Source: Rhizobiaceae bacterium
GTDB taxonomy: Bacteria; Pseudomonadota; Alphaproteobacteria; Rhizobiales; Rhizobiaceae
NCBI GenBank assembly: GCA_029233925.1
Contig: JARGOX010000006.1
Location: 186,001-250,000, forward strand
Reading direction: 5' to 3'
Length of the DNA stretch: 64,000 nt
Shown one piece after another: positions 1-9,097 of this stretch; the stretch's first letter is position 1; each line of letters starts with the position of its first letter. The notes beneath the pieces were generated by a model, which saw only the letters and a list, made by a program, of their open reading frames with translations, was not told the DNA's origin and searched no databases. The position numbers and the translations under genes were made by a program.

Positions 1-226
1 ACAGCTGGTTCGTGTGGTAGAGTCGCACGTCGTCTTGGGCCTTAAGGAATTCCGTCGTGCCATCGTCCGAGGCATTGTCGATGATGAGGAAGCAGGAGAC
101 ACCCAGTCGCCTGTGATGCGCAAGGAAATCGGGTAGACGCAGGGCTTCGTTTCGAACGCAGGTCGCCACGAGTATCGCGGATGGCGCAATGTCAGGGCCA
201 TGGGTGAGTTGGGTTAGAGTGCTCAT
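1..226 (-). CDS. Glycosyltransferase family 2-like protein (partial, 3-prime end outside window)
   Basis: Only the first 75 codons are inside the window. They read as the beginning of a GT-A fold glycosyltransferase: a short lead, then ILVATCVRNEALRLPDF and a LIIDNASDDGT motif typical of the nucleotide-sugar binding region of Glyco_tranf_2_4 and GT92-like proteins. The ATG overlaps the TGA of the upstream sulfotransferase (ATGA at 223-226), so the two are probably translationally coupled. With the next two genes it looks like part of a locus for a sulfated surface polysaccharide. The sugar donor and acceptor cannot be told from this fragment. Confidence 0.8.
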   Translation of the reverse strand, partial: MSTLTQLTHGPDIAPSAILVATCVRNEALRLPDFLAHHRRLGVSCFLIIDNASDDGTTEFLKAQDDVRLYHTNQL

Positions 227-1086
227 GTCTGGTTCTTTTCTGCTTCATAGCCGAGTTCTGATAGGAGTTGCATGGGGCGCGGGCCAAAGTCCTTCAGCAC
301 CTCTACTGGTCGGCTGCGGCCCAGGCCGCGACGAGGATCGACAAATGTTGGCACTCTGGCAAGCCATGCGGGATCGTTAGCGAGACCGGTGAATTGAGCA
401 ATCCTGGCGAGCTCGGCTGCGGGGTCTGCGATAACCGCTTCATGGCGCACTTCCAGATAGCTGCCCGGGGAGAGCCGCGTTGCTTCATCGCGAATGCGTA
501 CCAACCGATCGTGCCATAGATCCACAAAATGGCTCATACCGGTTTCAGGAAAAGGGGATTGGGATGGCTCATAGTCAATTGAAAGTGGGCACCAATGCAT
601 TCGCCTTGCAGCCACCAAGCCGCGATAACCTATATGCTTCGACATTGAGGCGGCCGTAGCGACACCATCTCGAACCAAATGCAAGATTCTGACGTCAGGC
701 CAATGGAGTTGGAGCGGTCCGAGAAAATAGCCGTAATCGGGAGTCTTGTCCCCCCAAAAGCGCTTTCCATTTATTTCCGCATGACTCTGTCCCAAAGTGT
801 CCGCAAATGCACGAACCGTCATTTCGGGCCGGTACCGTGAACTGGCGCGGAAGGCATCGACCTCCAACAGGGTCGTGGGTTCTCCGGTGACGAAGCGCGT
901 ACGCGTTACCAGATCGAGCATGGTCTCTGTTGATCCAATCGTGGTGCCAAAGGCGTCGTGCAATGCAGGCAGCCAATGGGTCTCCCGGAAGACGAAGAGA
1001 TCGGGGTGGTCGTTCAACATCTGCCAGATCAGAGTTGTGCCGCACCGGCCCGTACCAACGATACACAGCTTCATTTGTCCACCCAA
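223..1086 (-). CDS. Sulfotransferase family protein
   Basis: This 287-residue protein has the two PAPS-binding elements of sulfotransferases. A 5-prime phosphosulfate loop lies near the N-terminus (VGTGRCGTTLIWQML, residues about 10-24), and a 3-prime phosphate motif lies in the middle (ILHLVRDGVATAASM). It should transfer sulfate from PAPS to a hydroxyl of a glycan or other acceptor. It sits between two glycosyltransferase genes, overlapping the upstream one by 16 bases and the downstream one by 4, which suggests polysaccharide decoration. The first residues MGGQMKLCIVG leave a second start five codons in. The acceptor is unknown. Confidence 0.82.
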   Translation of the reverse strand: MGGQMKLCIVGTGRCGTTLIWQMLNDHPDLFVFRETHWLPALHDAFGTTIGSTETMLDLVTRTRFVTGEPTTLLEVDAFRASSRYRPEMTVRAFADTLGQSHAEINGKRFWGDKTPDYGYFLGPLQLHWPDVRILHLVRDGVATAASMSKHIGYRGLVAARRMHWCPLSIDYEPSQSPFPETGMSHFVDLWHDRLVRIRDEATRLSPGSYLEVRHEAVIADPAAELARIAQFTGLANDPAWLARVPTFVDPRRGLGRSRPVEVLKDFGPRPMQLLSELGYEAEKNQT

Positions 1087-1958
1087 TTGCAGGTACGCTC
1101 TACGAGCGAGGCGAAGCTTTTGTCTTCTATCGCAACACCATCCTGAAGGTCACCTGCAAGGGCTGCCGTAGAAGGCAGTGCATCTGCTAACGCGGCGTCG
1201 ATCCCCTCGTTGCGGTAGAGCCGGTACCAACGCCTCCAGTGCCAGCCGATACTCTCAGGAAACTGTGTGTTTCTTTCGTACGCCTGGCCGCCTTGAACAA
1301 TCTTCTTCTCGAACTGGGTCCGCGATCGAACCGGAAAATGAAAGATATCAATCGGTGCCTCGACGGCGGACACAGAAGTGTCGAACAAAGCGCTATGGTT
1401 CCCCTGAGTGATCTTAACGAGGCCCTCGGTTCGCACAAGCGCCTTGGGTGGCAGGTCAAGGTAGAAGAACGGGCAGGGCAAGGGGGAATCGTAGATATTT
1501 TGGAGCGCCGTTTTTTCGACAGGAGCCGTAACTCGGTAAACGAGCCGTTCGTACCATGGTCGATCCTCAGGCGAGTCATATCCCCAAATCATATTCCGGC
1601 GCGGGCAGAGCAGAGTATTGTTGGCTTGAGCGTAGGAAATCACATCTTTGAGCGAGCCATCCTTACTGACCCAGAACTCGTCGGCATCATTGTTGAGGAC
1701 CCATTCGGCCCCCATCATGTCTCGCGCATAGAGTGCTGCGCGGGTCACCCAACGTGTTTGATGGTAGTCGCGACCGGGCTCATCCAAAACTGTAATCGGG
1801 GCAGATTTCCCCATATCCTCCAGGATTTCACGCGTTCCGTCGGTCGATCCGTTGTCAATTACGACAACCCCATCAACCCCTTTCTCTAGATGGAAATTGA
1901 TATTATTCTCGACCAGATCGATTTCGTCTCGAACAAGAAATGTCATTACCAGGTTCAT
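1071..1958 (-). CDS. Glycosyltransferase family 2-like protein
   Basis: This 295-residue protein opens with NLVMTFLVRDEIDLVENNI followed by VVVIDNGSTDGT, the acceptor and nucleotide-sugar region of Glyco_tranf_2_4/GT92-like enzymes. A later LNNDADEFW segment supplies a DxD-type metal site (NDAD). It resembles the partial gene at the left edge in its opening motifs, so the locus carries two related transferases around a sulfotransferase. No signal peptide or membrane segment is visible, as expected for a cytoplasmic enzyme. It is the first gene of this minus-strand group in the window. The linkage made is unknown. Confidence 0.8.
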   Translation of the reverse strand: MNLVMTFLVRDEIDLVENNINFHLEKGVDGVVVIDNGSTDGTREILEDMGKSAPITVLDEPGRDYHQTRWVTRAALYARDMMGAEWVLNNDADEFWVSKDGSLKDVISYAQANNTLLCPRRNMIWGYDSPEDRPWYERLVYRVTAPVEKTALQNIYDSPLPCPFFYLDLPPKALVRTEGLVKITQGNHSALFDTSVSAVEAPIDIFHFPVRSRTQFEKKIVQGGQAYERNTQFPESIGWHWRRWYRLYRNEGIDAALADALPSTAALAGDLQDGVAIEDKSFASLVERTCNWVDK

Positions 1959-2350
1959 TTCTTTCGTCTTCTCGTGTCAACAATGATCGACTTGTGGGGT
2001 GAGGTCAATATCGCTTGTTCGCAACGGAATGTCGATCTGATCTTCGGTGGCGCTCGTTCCTGAATTTCCCTCCCATATCTTGCATTTTCGGTAATTTTAT
2101 CCTCCAATTCACATACTGGTCACACACTGGCGGCATGTCCACAGCCATGTTGCGCGACGCGCTGCAGCATTAAACTAAAGTCTAAAATACCCTTTTACCA
2201 CAACCCGTCACGCAGATCCCTGGATGCTACCGCCGCACAAAAAGCGAAAACGGCAAGATATTCGTCCCTCGGTGGTTGCCCGCAACCGGTAATTTGTTAA
2301 GGATACTGTGATCTGGATAAGAAGTTTTCTCTGTCTGAAACCTGAAGCCC
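1959..2350. other. Divergent intergenic region between glycosyltransferase and cysQ
   Basis: These 392 bases separate the minus-strand glycosyltransferase group from plus-strand cysQ and must carry promoters for both. I see no convincing gene in either direction. An AT-rich patch near 2169-2200 could hold promoter elements, but no clean -35/-10 pair can be assigned by eye. Confidence 0.4.
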
Positions 2351-3133
2351 ATGAACTACGCCAAACTGACGGAACGACTGACCCGGATTGCCCTGTCCGC
2401 CGGCGATTCCATCATGAAAATTTATAGTGAGATTCCGGCAGCCAAAATAAAGTCGGATGGCTCCCCCGTCACAGAAGCGGATGAAGCGGCAGAAAAAATC
2501 ATTCTGACATCCCTGCGCGAACTTGCGCCCGATATTGCCATCGTTTCCGAAGAGCAGGAAGACAGTCACTGCATGAAGGTGCCGGACCGGTTTTTTCTGG
2601 TTGATCCGCTGGATGGCACAAAGGAATTCATCAAGCACGATGGCAGCGGATCATTCACTGTCAATATTGCGCTGATAGAAAAGGGCGTTCCCGTTCTCGG
2701 CGTCGTTTACGCGCCGGCCCTCGGCCGTTTGTTTGCCGGAACGATCGGCGAAGGTGCAACGGAGACCGCAAACGGCTTGCGCCACGCCATCTCCATTCGC
2801 AAGATACCTGCGACAGGCCCTGTTGCAGTGGCAAGCTGTTCACACCGGGATGCCCAAACAGACAAATGGCTGGCGGAACACCGTATCGCCAACACGGTCT
2901 CCATCGGTTCATCCCTGAAATTCTGCTTGGTGGCTTGTGGCGAAGCTGATATTTATCCACGCTTCGGCCCGACGATGGAATGGGATACGGCAGCGGGTGA
3001 CGCGGTTCTGCGCGCCGCCGGTGGCCATATTGCCACACCGGAGAATGGACCATTCCTTTACGGAAAACCGGATTTCCGCAACGGACCCTTTGTCGCCAAA
3101 GGCCAGATGACGGTGCCAGATGCCGGTGAATGA
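2351..3133 (+). CDS. cysQ: 3-prime(2-prime),5-prime-bisphosphate nucleotidase CysQ
   Basis: This 260-residue protein belongs to the lithium-sensitive inositol monophosphatase-like superfamily. The metal-binding motifs are visible: SEEQED around residue 72, FLVDPLDGTKEF around residue 90, and a C-terminal MEWDTAAGDAVLRAAGG. CysQ removes the 3-prime phosphate from PAP, or from PAPS, to give AMP or APS. PAP is the by-product of sulfotransferases, and such a gene lies just upstream on the other strand, so recycling PAP for polysaccharide sulfation is a sensible role alongside sulfur assimilation. The RBS before the ATG is weak. The gene ends in a strong hairpin. Confidence 0.92.
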   Translation: MNYAKLTERLTRIALSAGDSIMKIYSEIPAAKIKSDGSPVTEADEAAEKIILTSLRELAPDIAIVSEEQEDSHCMKVPDRFFLVDPLDGTKEFIKHDGSGSFTVNIALIEKGVPVLGVVYAPALGRLFAGTIGEGATETANGLRHAISIRKIPATGPVAVASCSHRDAQTDKWLAEHRIANTVSIGSSLKFCLVACGEADIYPRFGPTMEWDTAAGDAVLRAAGGHIATPENGPFLYGKPDFRNGPFVAKGQMTVPDAGE

Positions 3134-3148
3134 ATAACCACCGGCATC
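3119..3148. terminator. Likely bidirectional terminator between cysQ and doeD
   Basis: A perfect 10-bp inverted repeat (GATGCCGGTG at 3119-3128, CACCGGCATC at 3139-3148) has a 10-base loop that contains the cysQ stop codon. It is followed on the plus strand by the T-rich CATTATTTCTTT. It lies between two convergent genes, the expected position for a shared terminator. Confidence 0.75.
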
Positions 3149-3164
3149 CATTATTTCTTTCCAA

Positions 3165-4547
3165 TCAGCCGACCTTTTCAGCAACGCTCTTTACAGCATC
3201 CCTTGTCGCGCCAATGACGATATCAGCCTCTTCGCGTGTGAGACAAAGCGGTGGTGCAAACCCCAGAATATCGCCCTGTGGCATGGCCCGCGCGATAACC
3301 TTGCTGCGCTCAAGCATTGAGCCGACGATCTGCGGCCCAACCTTCAATGAAGGATCAAAAGCAGCGCCTGTGTCCTTGTCCTGAACAAATTCAACCGCCG
3401 CCAGCATCCCTTCACCGCGCACATCGCCAACGATGGAAATATCGCTGAGCGCGTCATTCAAACCCTTGCGCAGATAGGCGCCGGTTGTACCGGCATTGCT
3501 GACCAGATCAAGCGAATCCACCAGCTTGAGATTGGCGACACCGGCAGCAGCGCCAATGGGATGGGCCGAGTAGGTCCAGCCATGGCCGATCGGTCCGAAC
3601 TCATCGGTACCATCTTCCAGAACTTTCCAGACGCGGTCTGAAATGATCGAACCGGACAGCGGCGCATAGGCGGAGGTCAGTCCCTTGGCGATGGTGATGA
3701 AGTCGGCTTCCATTCCGTAGTGATCGCTGCCGAACATGCTGCCAAGGCGTCCAAAACCGGTTACAACCTCATCAGCGATGAGCAATATGTCGTGTTTTTT
3801 CAGGACCGGCTGTATCGCAGCCCAATAGCCTTCGGGAGGAGGAATGATCCCGCCCGTACCCAATATCGGCTCACCAATGAAAGCGGCAATGGTATCGGCG
3901 CCTTCTCGTTCGATCAGGGCTTCAAGTTCAGAAACACAATGAGCGACAAATTGCGCCTCGCTCATGTTCCGGTCTGACCGGCGGAAATAGTAGGGCGCTT
4001 CGGTATGAATGATCCGGTCCAGGGGCAGGTCGAATTTCTTGTGAAACAACTCCAGGCCGGTCAGAGAACCGGTGACCAGGCCCGAACCGTGATAACCGCG
4101 CCAACGGGAAATGATCTTCTTTTTCTCAGGGCGCCCCAGAACATTGTTGTAGTACCACACGAGCTTGACATTCGTCTCGTTGGCATCCGATCCGCCCAGT
4201 CCGAAATAGACCTTCGACATATTGTCCGGAGCGCGATCAAGAACCATCTTTGACAGGGTGATCGAAGCCTCGGTGCCGTGCCCGACGTAAGCGTGGTAAT
4301 AGGCAAGTTCGCGGGCCTGTTCGGCTATGGCATCAGAAATTTCGGTGCGGCCATAGCCGACATTAACGCAGTAAAGACCAGCAAATGCATCCAGAAATGA
4401 CTTGCCATCACGGTCTTCAATATAGACGCCCCTACCGCCGGTGATAATGCGGCTGTTTGTTTCTCCGCGCGCGTGTTGCGCCAGATGTGTCGAGGGGTGA
4501 AAGAAATTTTCACGGTCCCATTCGGCCAATTTGTCATTTGTCAGCAT
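3165..4547 (-). CDS. doeD: Class III aminotransferase, probable diaminobutyrate transaminase DoeD of ectoine catabolism
   Basis: This 460-residue class III (omega) PLP aminotransferase has the conserved [14 protein letters not shown] segment, [28 protein letters not shown], and the Schiff-base lysine in [10 protein letters not shown]. The general family label would be aspartate aminotransferase family. Its place as last gene of the operon enuR-eutB-eutC-doeA-deacetylase-asnC-ssd matches the atf gene of known alphaproteobacterial ectoine clusters. I therefore infer that it converts L-2,4-diaminobutyrate to L-aspartate 4-semialdehyde. A GAGG ribosome site precedes the ATG. It lies 19 bases after the dehydrogenase. 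Substrate is inferred from context, since the sequence alone does not separate it from putrescine- or beta-alanine-type transaminases. Confidence 0.8.
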   Translation of the reverse strand: MLTNDKLAEWDRENFFHPSTHLAQHARGETNSRIITGGRGVYIEDRDGKSFLDAFAGLYCVNVGYGRTEISDAIAEQARELAYYHAYVGHGTEASITLSKMVLDRAPDNMSKVYFGLGGSDANETNVKLVWYYNNVLGRPEKKKIISRWRGYHGSGLVTGSLTGLELFHKKFDLPLDRIIHTEAPYYFRRSDRNMSEAQFVAHCVSELEALIEREGADTIAAFIGEPILGTGGIIPPPEGYWAAIQPVLKKHDILLIADEVVTGFGRLGSMFGSDHYGMEADFITIAKGLTSAYAPLSGSIISDRVWKVLEDGTDEFGPIGHGWTYSAHPIGAAAGVANLKLVDSLDLVSNAGTTGAYLRKGLNDALSDISIVGDVRGEGMLAAVEFVQDKDTGAAFDPSLKVGPQIVGSMLERSKVIARAMPQGDILGFAPPLCLTREEADIVIGATRDAVKSVAEKVG

Positions 4548-4566
4548 TTTTATTCCTCACTTTGCG

Positions 4567-6057
4567 TCACGCGAAATCGCGACAGACATATTTGATATCG
4601 GTAAAGGCTTCCAGCCCCTGGCGCGCACCTTCGCGACCGAGGCCTGATTGTTTCATGCCACCGAATGGGATCGGCGCTCCGGTCACCCGGGTGCGATTGA
4701 CGGCAACCATACCGAATTGAAGCGCCCTTGTGGCCATATAAATGCGTTTCGGGTCCCGTGTGTGCAAATAGGCGACCAACCCATATTCGGTGTCATTTGC
4801 GCGCGCAATGATGTCATCATCAGGCCCGAAACGGACAAGAGGCGCTACCGGCCCGAAGGTTTCTTCCCGCAGCATGCAAGCATCTGGCGGCACATCCCCA
4901 AGAACGGTTGGCTGATAGAAAAGCGGCCCCGTGGCATGCCTTTGGCCACCACACAGGACTTTAGCGCCCTTGGCCACCGCATCGGCGACCTGTTTTTCCT
5001 GCTTGAGGATCGCATCTTCGTTCATCAGCGGTCCAATCTGGGGATCATCCACCCCCCTGCCGACAGTCAGGACGCGGGTGGCCGCCACGAATTTTTCGGC
5101 GAATTCATCGTAGATACCGTCTTCCACATAGAGACGGTTCGCCGCCAGGCAATCCTGGCCTGAAGTGGCAAATTTCGCTGATATGGCGCATGCGACGGCA
5201 TGATCCACATTGGCATCAGCAAAAACGATGAATGGCGCATGACCACCCAATTCCATGACCAGACGTTTGATCGTCGGCGCGCACTGAGAATAGAGCAGCC
5301 TGCCGATTTCCGTGGAACCTGTAAACGACAGCACACGCACGCGCGGGTCCTCCGTCCAGGGTTTGACGATCTCTGCCGGTGCCCCGGTGGCCACATTGAA
5401 CACCCCGGGCGGAAAACCGGCTCGCTCGGCAAGTTCAGCCAGAGCGGTAGCGGAAAAGGGCGTTTCCTTCGAAGGATGCACAACACATGTACAGCCCGCA
5501 GCAAGGGCCGCCGCAGCCTTGCGGGTAATCATTGCACAGGGAAAATTCCACGGTGTAATCAGCGCTGCAACCCCGCAGGGCTCACGCCAGACTTCAACTT
5601 CACCGCCGGCAAGATGAGAGGTCACCCCTTCAATATTCGGTCGTTTGGCCTCCTCGGCATAGAACTCGATGAAATCGGCGGCATAATCAATCTCGCCGCG
5701 CGCTTCCGACAAGGGCTTGCCTTGCTCGAGGGTCATGATCAATGCCAGATCATCACGATTTTGCTTGAGCAGATCAAACCAGCGTCGCAGGATGGCGGAT
5801 CGTTCTTGCGGCAGATGCGTTGACCAATCGGCAAAGGCAGCCTGTGCCGCGTCTACCGCTTCAGCACTTTCCGCCGTGCTCATACATGGAACCGAGCCCA
5901 GAACACGCTGGTCAGATGGATCATTCACCATCAGCGTTTCACCACTGGCGGCCGCCCGCCAGCGTCCGTCAATATAGCTGAATTCCCTGAACAGCCGGGG
6001 GTCTTGCAACCGCGCCAGCGCCGTTGAACGAAAATCCTTTTGTGACGTGTCGATCAT
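4567..6057 (-). CDS. doeC: NAD(P)-dependent semialdehyde dehydrogenase, probable DoeC
   Basis: This 496-residue aldehyde dehydrogenase is of the succinate-semialdehyde type. Visible are the cofactor segment ITPWNFPCAMITRK, the FTGSTEIGRLL turn, the catalytic glutamate in MELGGHAPFIVF and the nucleophilic cysteine in SGQDCLAANR. A database would probably call it GabD. In ectoine clusters the same gene (ssd, DoeC) oxidises aspartate semialdehyde to L-aspartate, the last step of the pathway, and the flanking doeD and asnC genes support this here. A role in GABA breakdown cannot be excluded. A 133-base gap separates it from asnC. Confidence 0.82.
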   Translation of the reverse strand: MIDTSQKDFRSTALARLQDPRLFREFSYIDGRWRAAASGETLMVNDPSDQRVLGSVPCMSTAESAEAVDAAQAAFADWSTHLPQERSAILRRWFDLLKQNRDDLALIMTLEQGKPLSEARGEIDYAADFIEFYAEEAKRPNIEGVTSHLAGGEVEVWREPCGVAALITPWNFPCAMITRKAAAALAAGCTCVVHPSKETPFSATALAELAERAGFPPGVFNVATGAPAEIVKPWTEDPRVRVLSFTGSTEIGRLLYSQCAPTIKRLVMELGGHAPFIVFADANVDHAVACAISAKFATSGQDCLAANRLYVEDGIYDEFAEKFVAATRVLTVGRGVDDPQIGPLMNEDAILKQEKQVADAVAKGAKVLCGGQRHATGPLFYQPTVLGDVPPDACMLREETFGPVAPLVRFGPDDDIIARANDTEYGLVAYLHTRDPKRIYMATRALQFGMVAVNRTRVTGAPIPFGGMKQSGLGREGARQGLEAFTDIKYVCRDFA

Positions 6058-6190
6058 GAACGCACTTCCCTGCCAATGCGTCCATTATTCTCTGTTCTTC
6101 AAAGATGGTGCTTCCGAAGAATCTGCGCAAAAAAGACGGTGTGTCTCTGTGGCCTGCTGGCTTCAGACGATTCCACTTTTCACAGAGTTT

Positions 6191-6682
6191 TCAGCCGTTG
6201 GTCAGCACATCCACAGGCAGGGCTGTCTCGCATTTGACCGACTTGGTCACGACATAGGTGAAGTAGCGTCGAAGCCCGATTTGCGCATCAAGCATCCGGT
6301 CGACCAGTCGCTGGTAGCTGTCCACATCGCGGACAATGATTTTCAACAGATAGTCGATTCCCCCACCCACAGCCCAGCATTCCAGTATCTCGGGGCGATC
6401 AATGATTGCCTGCTCAAAACGACTGAAATCCTCGGCTCTGTGGCTGTCGAGTTCCGCCTCCATGAAGACAATGGTCACCGGTGAAAAGGCCTTGACGCAA
6501 AGGCGCGCCTCATAACGCTCGATAAGACCTTCGTCTTCCAGGCGTTTGAGCCGTTCCCAGCAGGGCGTGGGAGACAGGTTCACCCGTTCTGCCAGGGCCG
6601 CCTTGGTGATGCGCCCCTCCACCTGCAATATCTTGAGGATCTCAAGATCGCGATCATCCAGTCGCAGGCCGGTTGCACGCAT
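6191..6682 (-). CDS. doeX: Lrp/AsnC family transcriptional regulator (DoeX/AsnC of ectoine cluster)
   Basis: This 163-residue protein has an N-terminal AsnC helix-turn-helix (LDDRDLEILKILQVEGRIT, then LSPTPCWERLKRLEDEGLI, residues about 8-55) and a C-terminal RAM ligand-binding domain (VDSYQRLVDRMLD). It lies between the deacetylase and the semialdehyde dehydrogenase, exactly where asnC/DoeX is found in other ectoine-degradation operons. Those regulators activate catabolism and respond to pathway intermediates such as diaminobutyrate. GGAGAGACT precedes the ATG. The regulated promoter cannot be seen directly. Confidence 0.85.
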   Translation of the reverse strand: MRATGLRLDDRDLEILKILQVEGRITKAALAERVNLSPTPCWERLKRLEDEGLIERYEARLCVKAFSPVTIVFMEAELDSHRAEDFSRFEQAIIDRPEILECWAVGGGIDYLLKIIVRDVDSYQRLVDRMLDAQIGLRRYFTYVVTKSVKCETALPVDVLTNG

Positions 6683-6694
6683 AGTCTCTCCGGA

Positions 6695-7861
6695 TCATTG
6701 AGCCTGGTAGCGGGCAAGTTTGCGCATGAAACCCAGACATTTTTTAATTTCAGCAATCTCGATGTATTCGTCCGGTTTGTGCGCCTGGTCAATGCTGCCC
6801 GGTCCAAAAACCACCGTAGAAAGCCCCGCCCGCTCAAAATACCCGGCATCCGTGCCAAATGGTACAACCTGGCTCGAATTCAGACCTGTCAGTTCTCGGA
6901 TCAGGCGCATGGCGTCCGATTGTTCGTCAGCGTGAAAGGCCGGCACATTCGCCTCAATGATGGTTCTGATTGCAGCCTCGGGTGCAAACCGGCGCATTTC
7001 GTTCAACAAAACGGCGTCGGCATAAGTTGTCAGCTCTTTCAGGATGGCATGGGCGTCATCGCCCGGCAAAGGTCGCACCTCCCAGTCGAATGCACAGGAT
7101 CCGGCGGTAATGTTGCGCGCAGCCCCGCCATTGATCATGCCGATATTGAGCGTGGTATAGGGCGGTTCAAAAGCAGATCCATGGGCAGGTTTTGCGGCCA
7201 GTTGCTGTGCGGTCGCAAGTATTTTGCCCATGAACCGCGCAGCAAATTCCACCGCATTGACGCCTTTTGTCGGATCGGATGAATGGGCTTCAAATCCGTT
7301 GATCTCGGTGCGCAATTCCAATCCGGCCTTGTGTCCCGATATCAGTTGCATGCTTGTCGGTTCGCCCACGATAACGGCCTGTGGCACCATGCCCTTTGAC
7401 AGAATATCATCCACCAGTATCGGTGCGCCGAAACCGCCTATTTCCTCGTCGAAACAAAAGGATATGTGAATTGGACGATTCATGTTGTGAGCCTGAAATT
7501 CCGGCACCATGGCCAGCATACAGGCAAGAAATCCTTTCATGTCGACAGCACCGCGTCCAAACAATCGTCCGTCGCGTTCTGTCAGAACAAATGGATCATT
7601 GCTCCAGCTCTGTCCGGTGACCGGGACCACATCCGTATGCCCGTTGAGCACCACGCCTCCATCACCATAGGGACCGATTGTGGCATAGAGATTGGCGCGA
7701 TTGCCGCTCTCATCATAGCTTATCGACGCGGTGACGCCGAAACTGTCCAGATAGCTCCGGATAAAGTCGATCATGTCCAGGTTGGGCAGCGCTGACAGAC
7801 TTTCAAAGGCAACCAGCCTGGACAGAATATCTTTCGTGACAGCCAATGTGTCCTGTTTCAT
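6695..7861 (-). CDS. M20 family deacetylase (ArgE-like), probable N-acetyl-diaminobutyrate deacetylase of ectoine pathway
   Basis: The 388-residue product from the ATG at 7861 is an ArgE/DapE-type zinc hydrolase. It shows LNGHTDVVPV, FGRGAVDMKG, the catalytic FDEEIGGFG, VGEPTS, and FGTDAGYFERAG with a C-terminal AHKPDEYI. The longer frame to 7927 would overlap doeA, so I chose the ATG 13 bases after the doeA stop. In this operon position most ectoine clusters carry DoeB/EutE, a deacetylase of the aspartoacylase family. This protein has none of that family's features, so it is probably a non-orthologous replacement that removes acetate from N-acetyl-2,4-diaminobutyrate. A true acetylornithine deacetylase role is the alternative. 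Confidence 0.82.
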   Translation of the reverse strand: MKQDTLAVTKDILSRLVAFESLSALPNLDMIDFIRSYLDSFGVTASISYDESGNRANLYATIGPYGDGGVVLNGHTDVVPVTGQSWSNDPFVLTERDGRLFGRGAVDMKGFLACMLAMVPEFQAHNMNRPIHISFCFDEEIGGFGAPILVDDILSKGMVPQAVIVGEPTSMQLISGHKAGLELRTEINGFEAHSSDPTKGVNAVEFAARFMGKILATAQQLAAKPAHGSAFEPPYTTLNIGMINGGAARNITAGSCAFDWEVRPLPGDDAHAILKELTTYADAVLLNEMRRFAPEAAIRTIIEANVPAFHADEQSDAMRLIRELTGLNSSQVVPFGTDAGYFERAGLSTVVFGPGSIDQAHKPDEYIEIAEIKKCLGFMRKLARYQAQ

Positions 7862-7874
7862 CGCATCACCCGGT

Positions 7875-9068
7875 TTAGGAAACCACGAAAAGCTCGCGCG
7901 GAACATTGGAAAGGCATTCCGGACCATTATCTCCGATCACGATGCTTTCCGTCAGCTCAAGGCCCCAGTCTTCCAGCCACAGGCCCGACATGAAGTGAAA
8001 CACCATGCCTGATTGCAGCACTGTCCTGTCACCTGAGCGCAGACTCATGGTGCGCTCGCCCCAATCCGGCGGATAGGAAAGACCGATGGAATAGCCGGCG
8101 CGGTTGTCCTTGACGATTCCATATTTTGTCAGAACGGCAAAAAAGGCAGCCGCGATATCTTCGCATCTATTGCCGGACCGCGCCTTTTCTAGCCCCGCCT
8201 CCATGCCCTCAAGCACAGCTTTCTCACCGTCGAGAAACCGCTGATCGGGTTTGCCCAGAAAAACCGTTCGCGACAGCGGACAATGGTAGCGCTTGTAGCA
8301 GCCGGCAATCTCGAAAAATGTGCCCTCACCCCGTTTCATCGGCTGGTCGTCCCAGGTCAGATGGGGTGCGGATGCATCGGCGCCCGAAGGCAGCAACGGC
8401 ACAATTGCCGGGTAGTCGCCGCCGAGCCCGTCAACACCGCGCAGACTGGCATCGTAGATTTCAGCAACCAGCTCATTCTTGCGAAGACCAGGCTTGACGG
8501 TCTCGCGAATACGTTGATGCATCGCCTCGACGATCTGGCCCGCATTGCGCATATAGGCGATTTCGGCCGGCGATTTGACGGCCCGCTGCCAATTGACCAA
8601 CCCAAGACTGTCCTTGAACGTCGCATTGGGCATGTTTCGGGTCAAAGATCCAAAGGCGGCGGCAGAGAAATAATAATTGTCCATCTCGACGCCGATGACG
8701 GCGCTGCCCTGCCCCTTGTCGTCAAGGATCGACGACAAAAGGTCCATTGGATGGCGCTCATTGGACTGCACATAATGATCGGGATAGCCGATGATATTGT
8801 CCCGCGTCAGATAACAGGTCCGCAATGCGCCATTGGCGTCCTGCCCGCGGCCATACCAGACCGGCTCTCCTGACGGCAGCACAACGACACATTGATGGAC
8901 ATAAAATGACCAGCCATCATAGCCAGTCAGCCAGGCCATATTCGACGGGTCAGAGATGATCAGACAGTCAATCCCGGCCTTTTCCATGGCCTTGCGGGTA
9001 CCGGCAAGCCGCGCTGTATATTCTTCAAGCGAGAAATTCAAATTCGGTGAAATGGTCTGCAAGCTCAC
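7875..9068 (-). CDS. doeA: Ectoine hydrolase DoeA (EutD), M24 peptidase family
   Basis: This 397-residue pita-bread (creatinase/Xaa-Pro) fold enzyme has a long N-terminal domain with the ectoine-hydrolase signature NMAWLTGYDGWSFYVHQ and YGRGQDANG. The C-terminal domain includes EIAGCYKRYHCPLSRTVFLG and HFMSGLWLEDWGLELTESI. DoeA opens the ectoine ring to N-acetyl-2,4-diaminobutyrate. The start is GTG at 9068, preceded by GAGG at a good distance. It follows eutC by 29 bases and is 13 bases before the deacetylase, so hydrolysis and deacetylation are in one transcript. Confidence 0.9.
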   Translation of the reverse strand: MSLQTISPNLNFSLEEYTARLAGTRKAMEKAGIDCLIISDPSNMAWLTGYDGWSFYVHQCVVVLPSGEPVWYGRGQDANGALRTCYLTRDNIIGYPDHYVQSNERHPMDLLSSILDDKGQGSAVIGVEMDNYYFSAAAFGSLTRNMPNATFKDSLGLVNWQRAVKSPAEIAYMRNAGQIVEAMHQRIRETVKPGLRKNELVAEIYDASLRGVDGLGGDYPAIVPLLPSGADASAPHLTWDDQPMKRGEGTFFEIAGCYKRYHCPLSRTVFLGKPDQRFLDGEKAVLEGMEAGLEKARSGNRCEDIAAAFFAVLTKYGIVKDNRAGYSIGLSYPPDWGERTMSLRSGDRTVLQSGMVFHFMSGLWLEDWGLELTESIVIGDNGPECLSNVPRELFVVS

Positions 9069-9097
9069 GTCAGGTTCCTCTTCATCAAAGTATTTTG

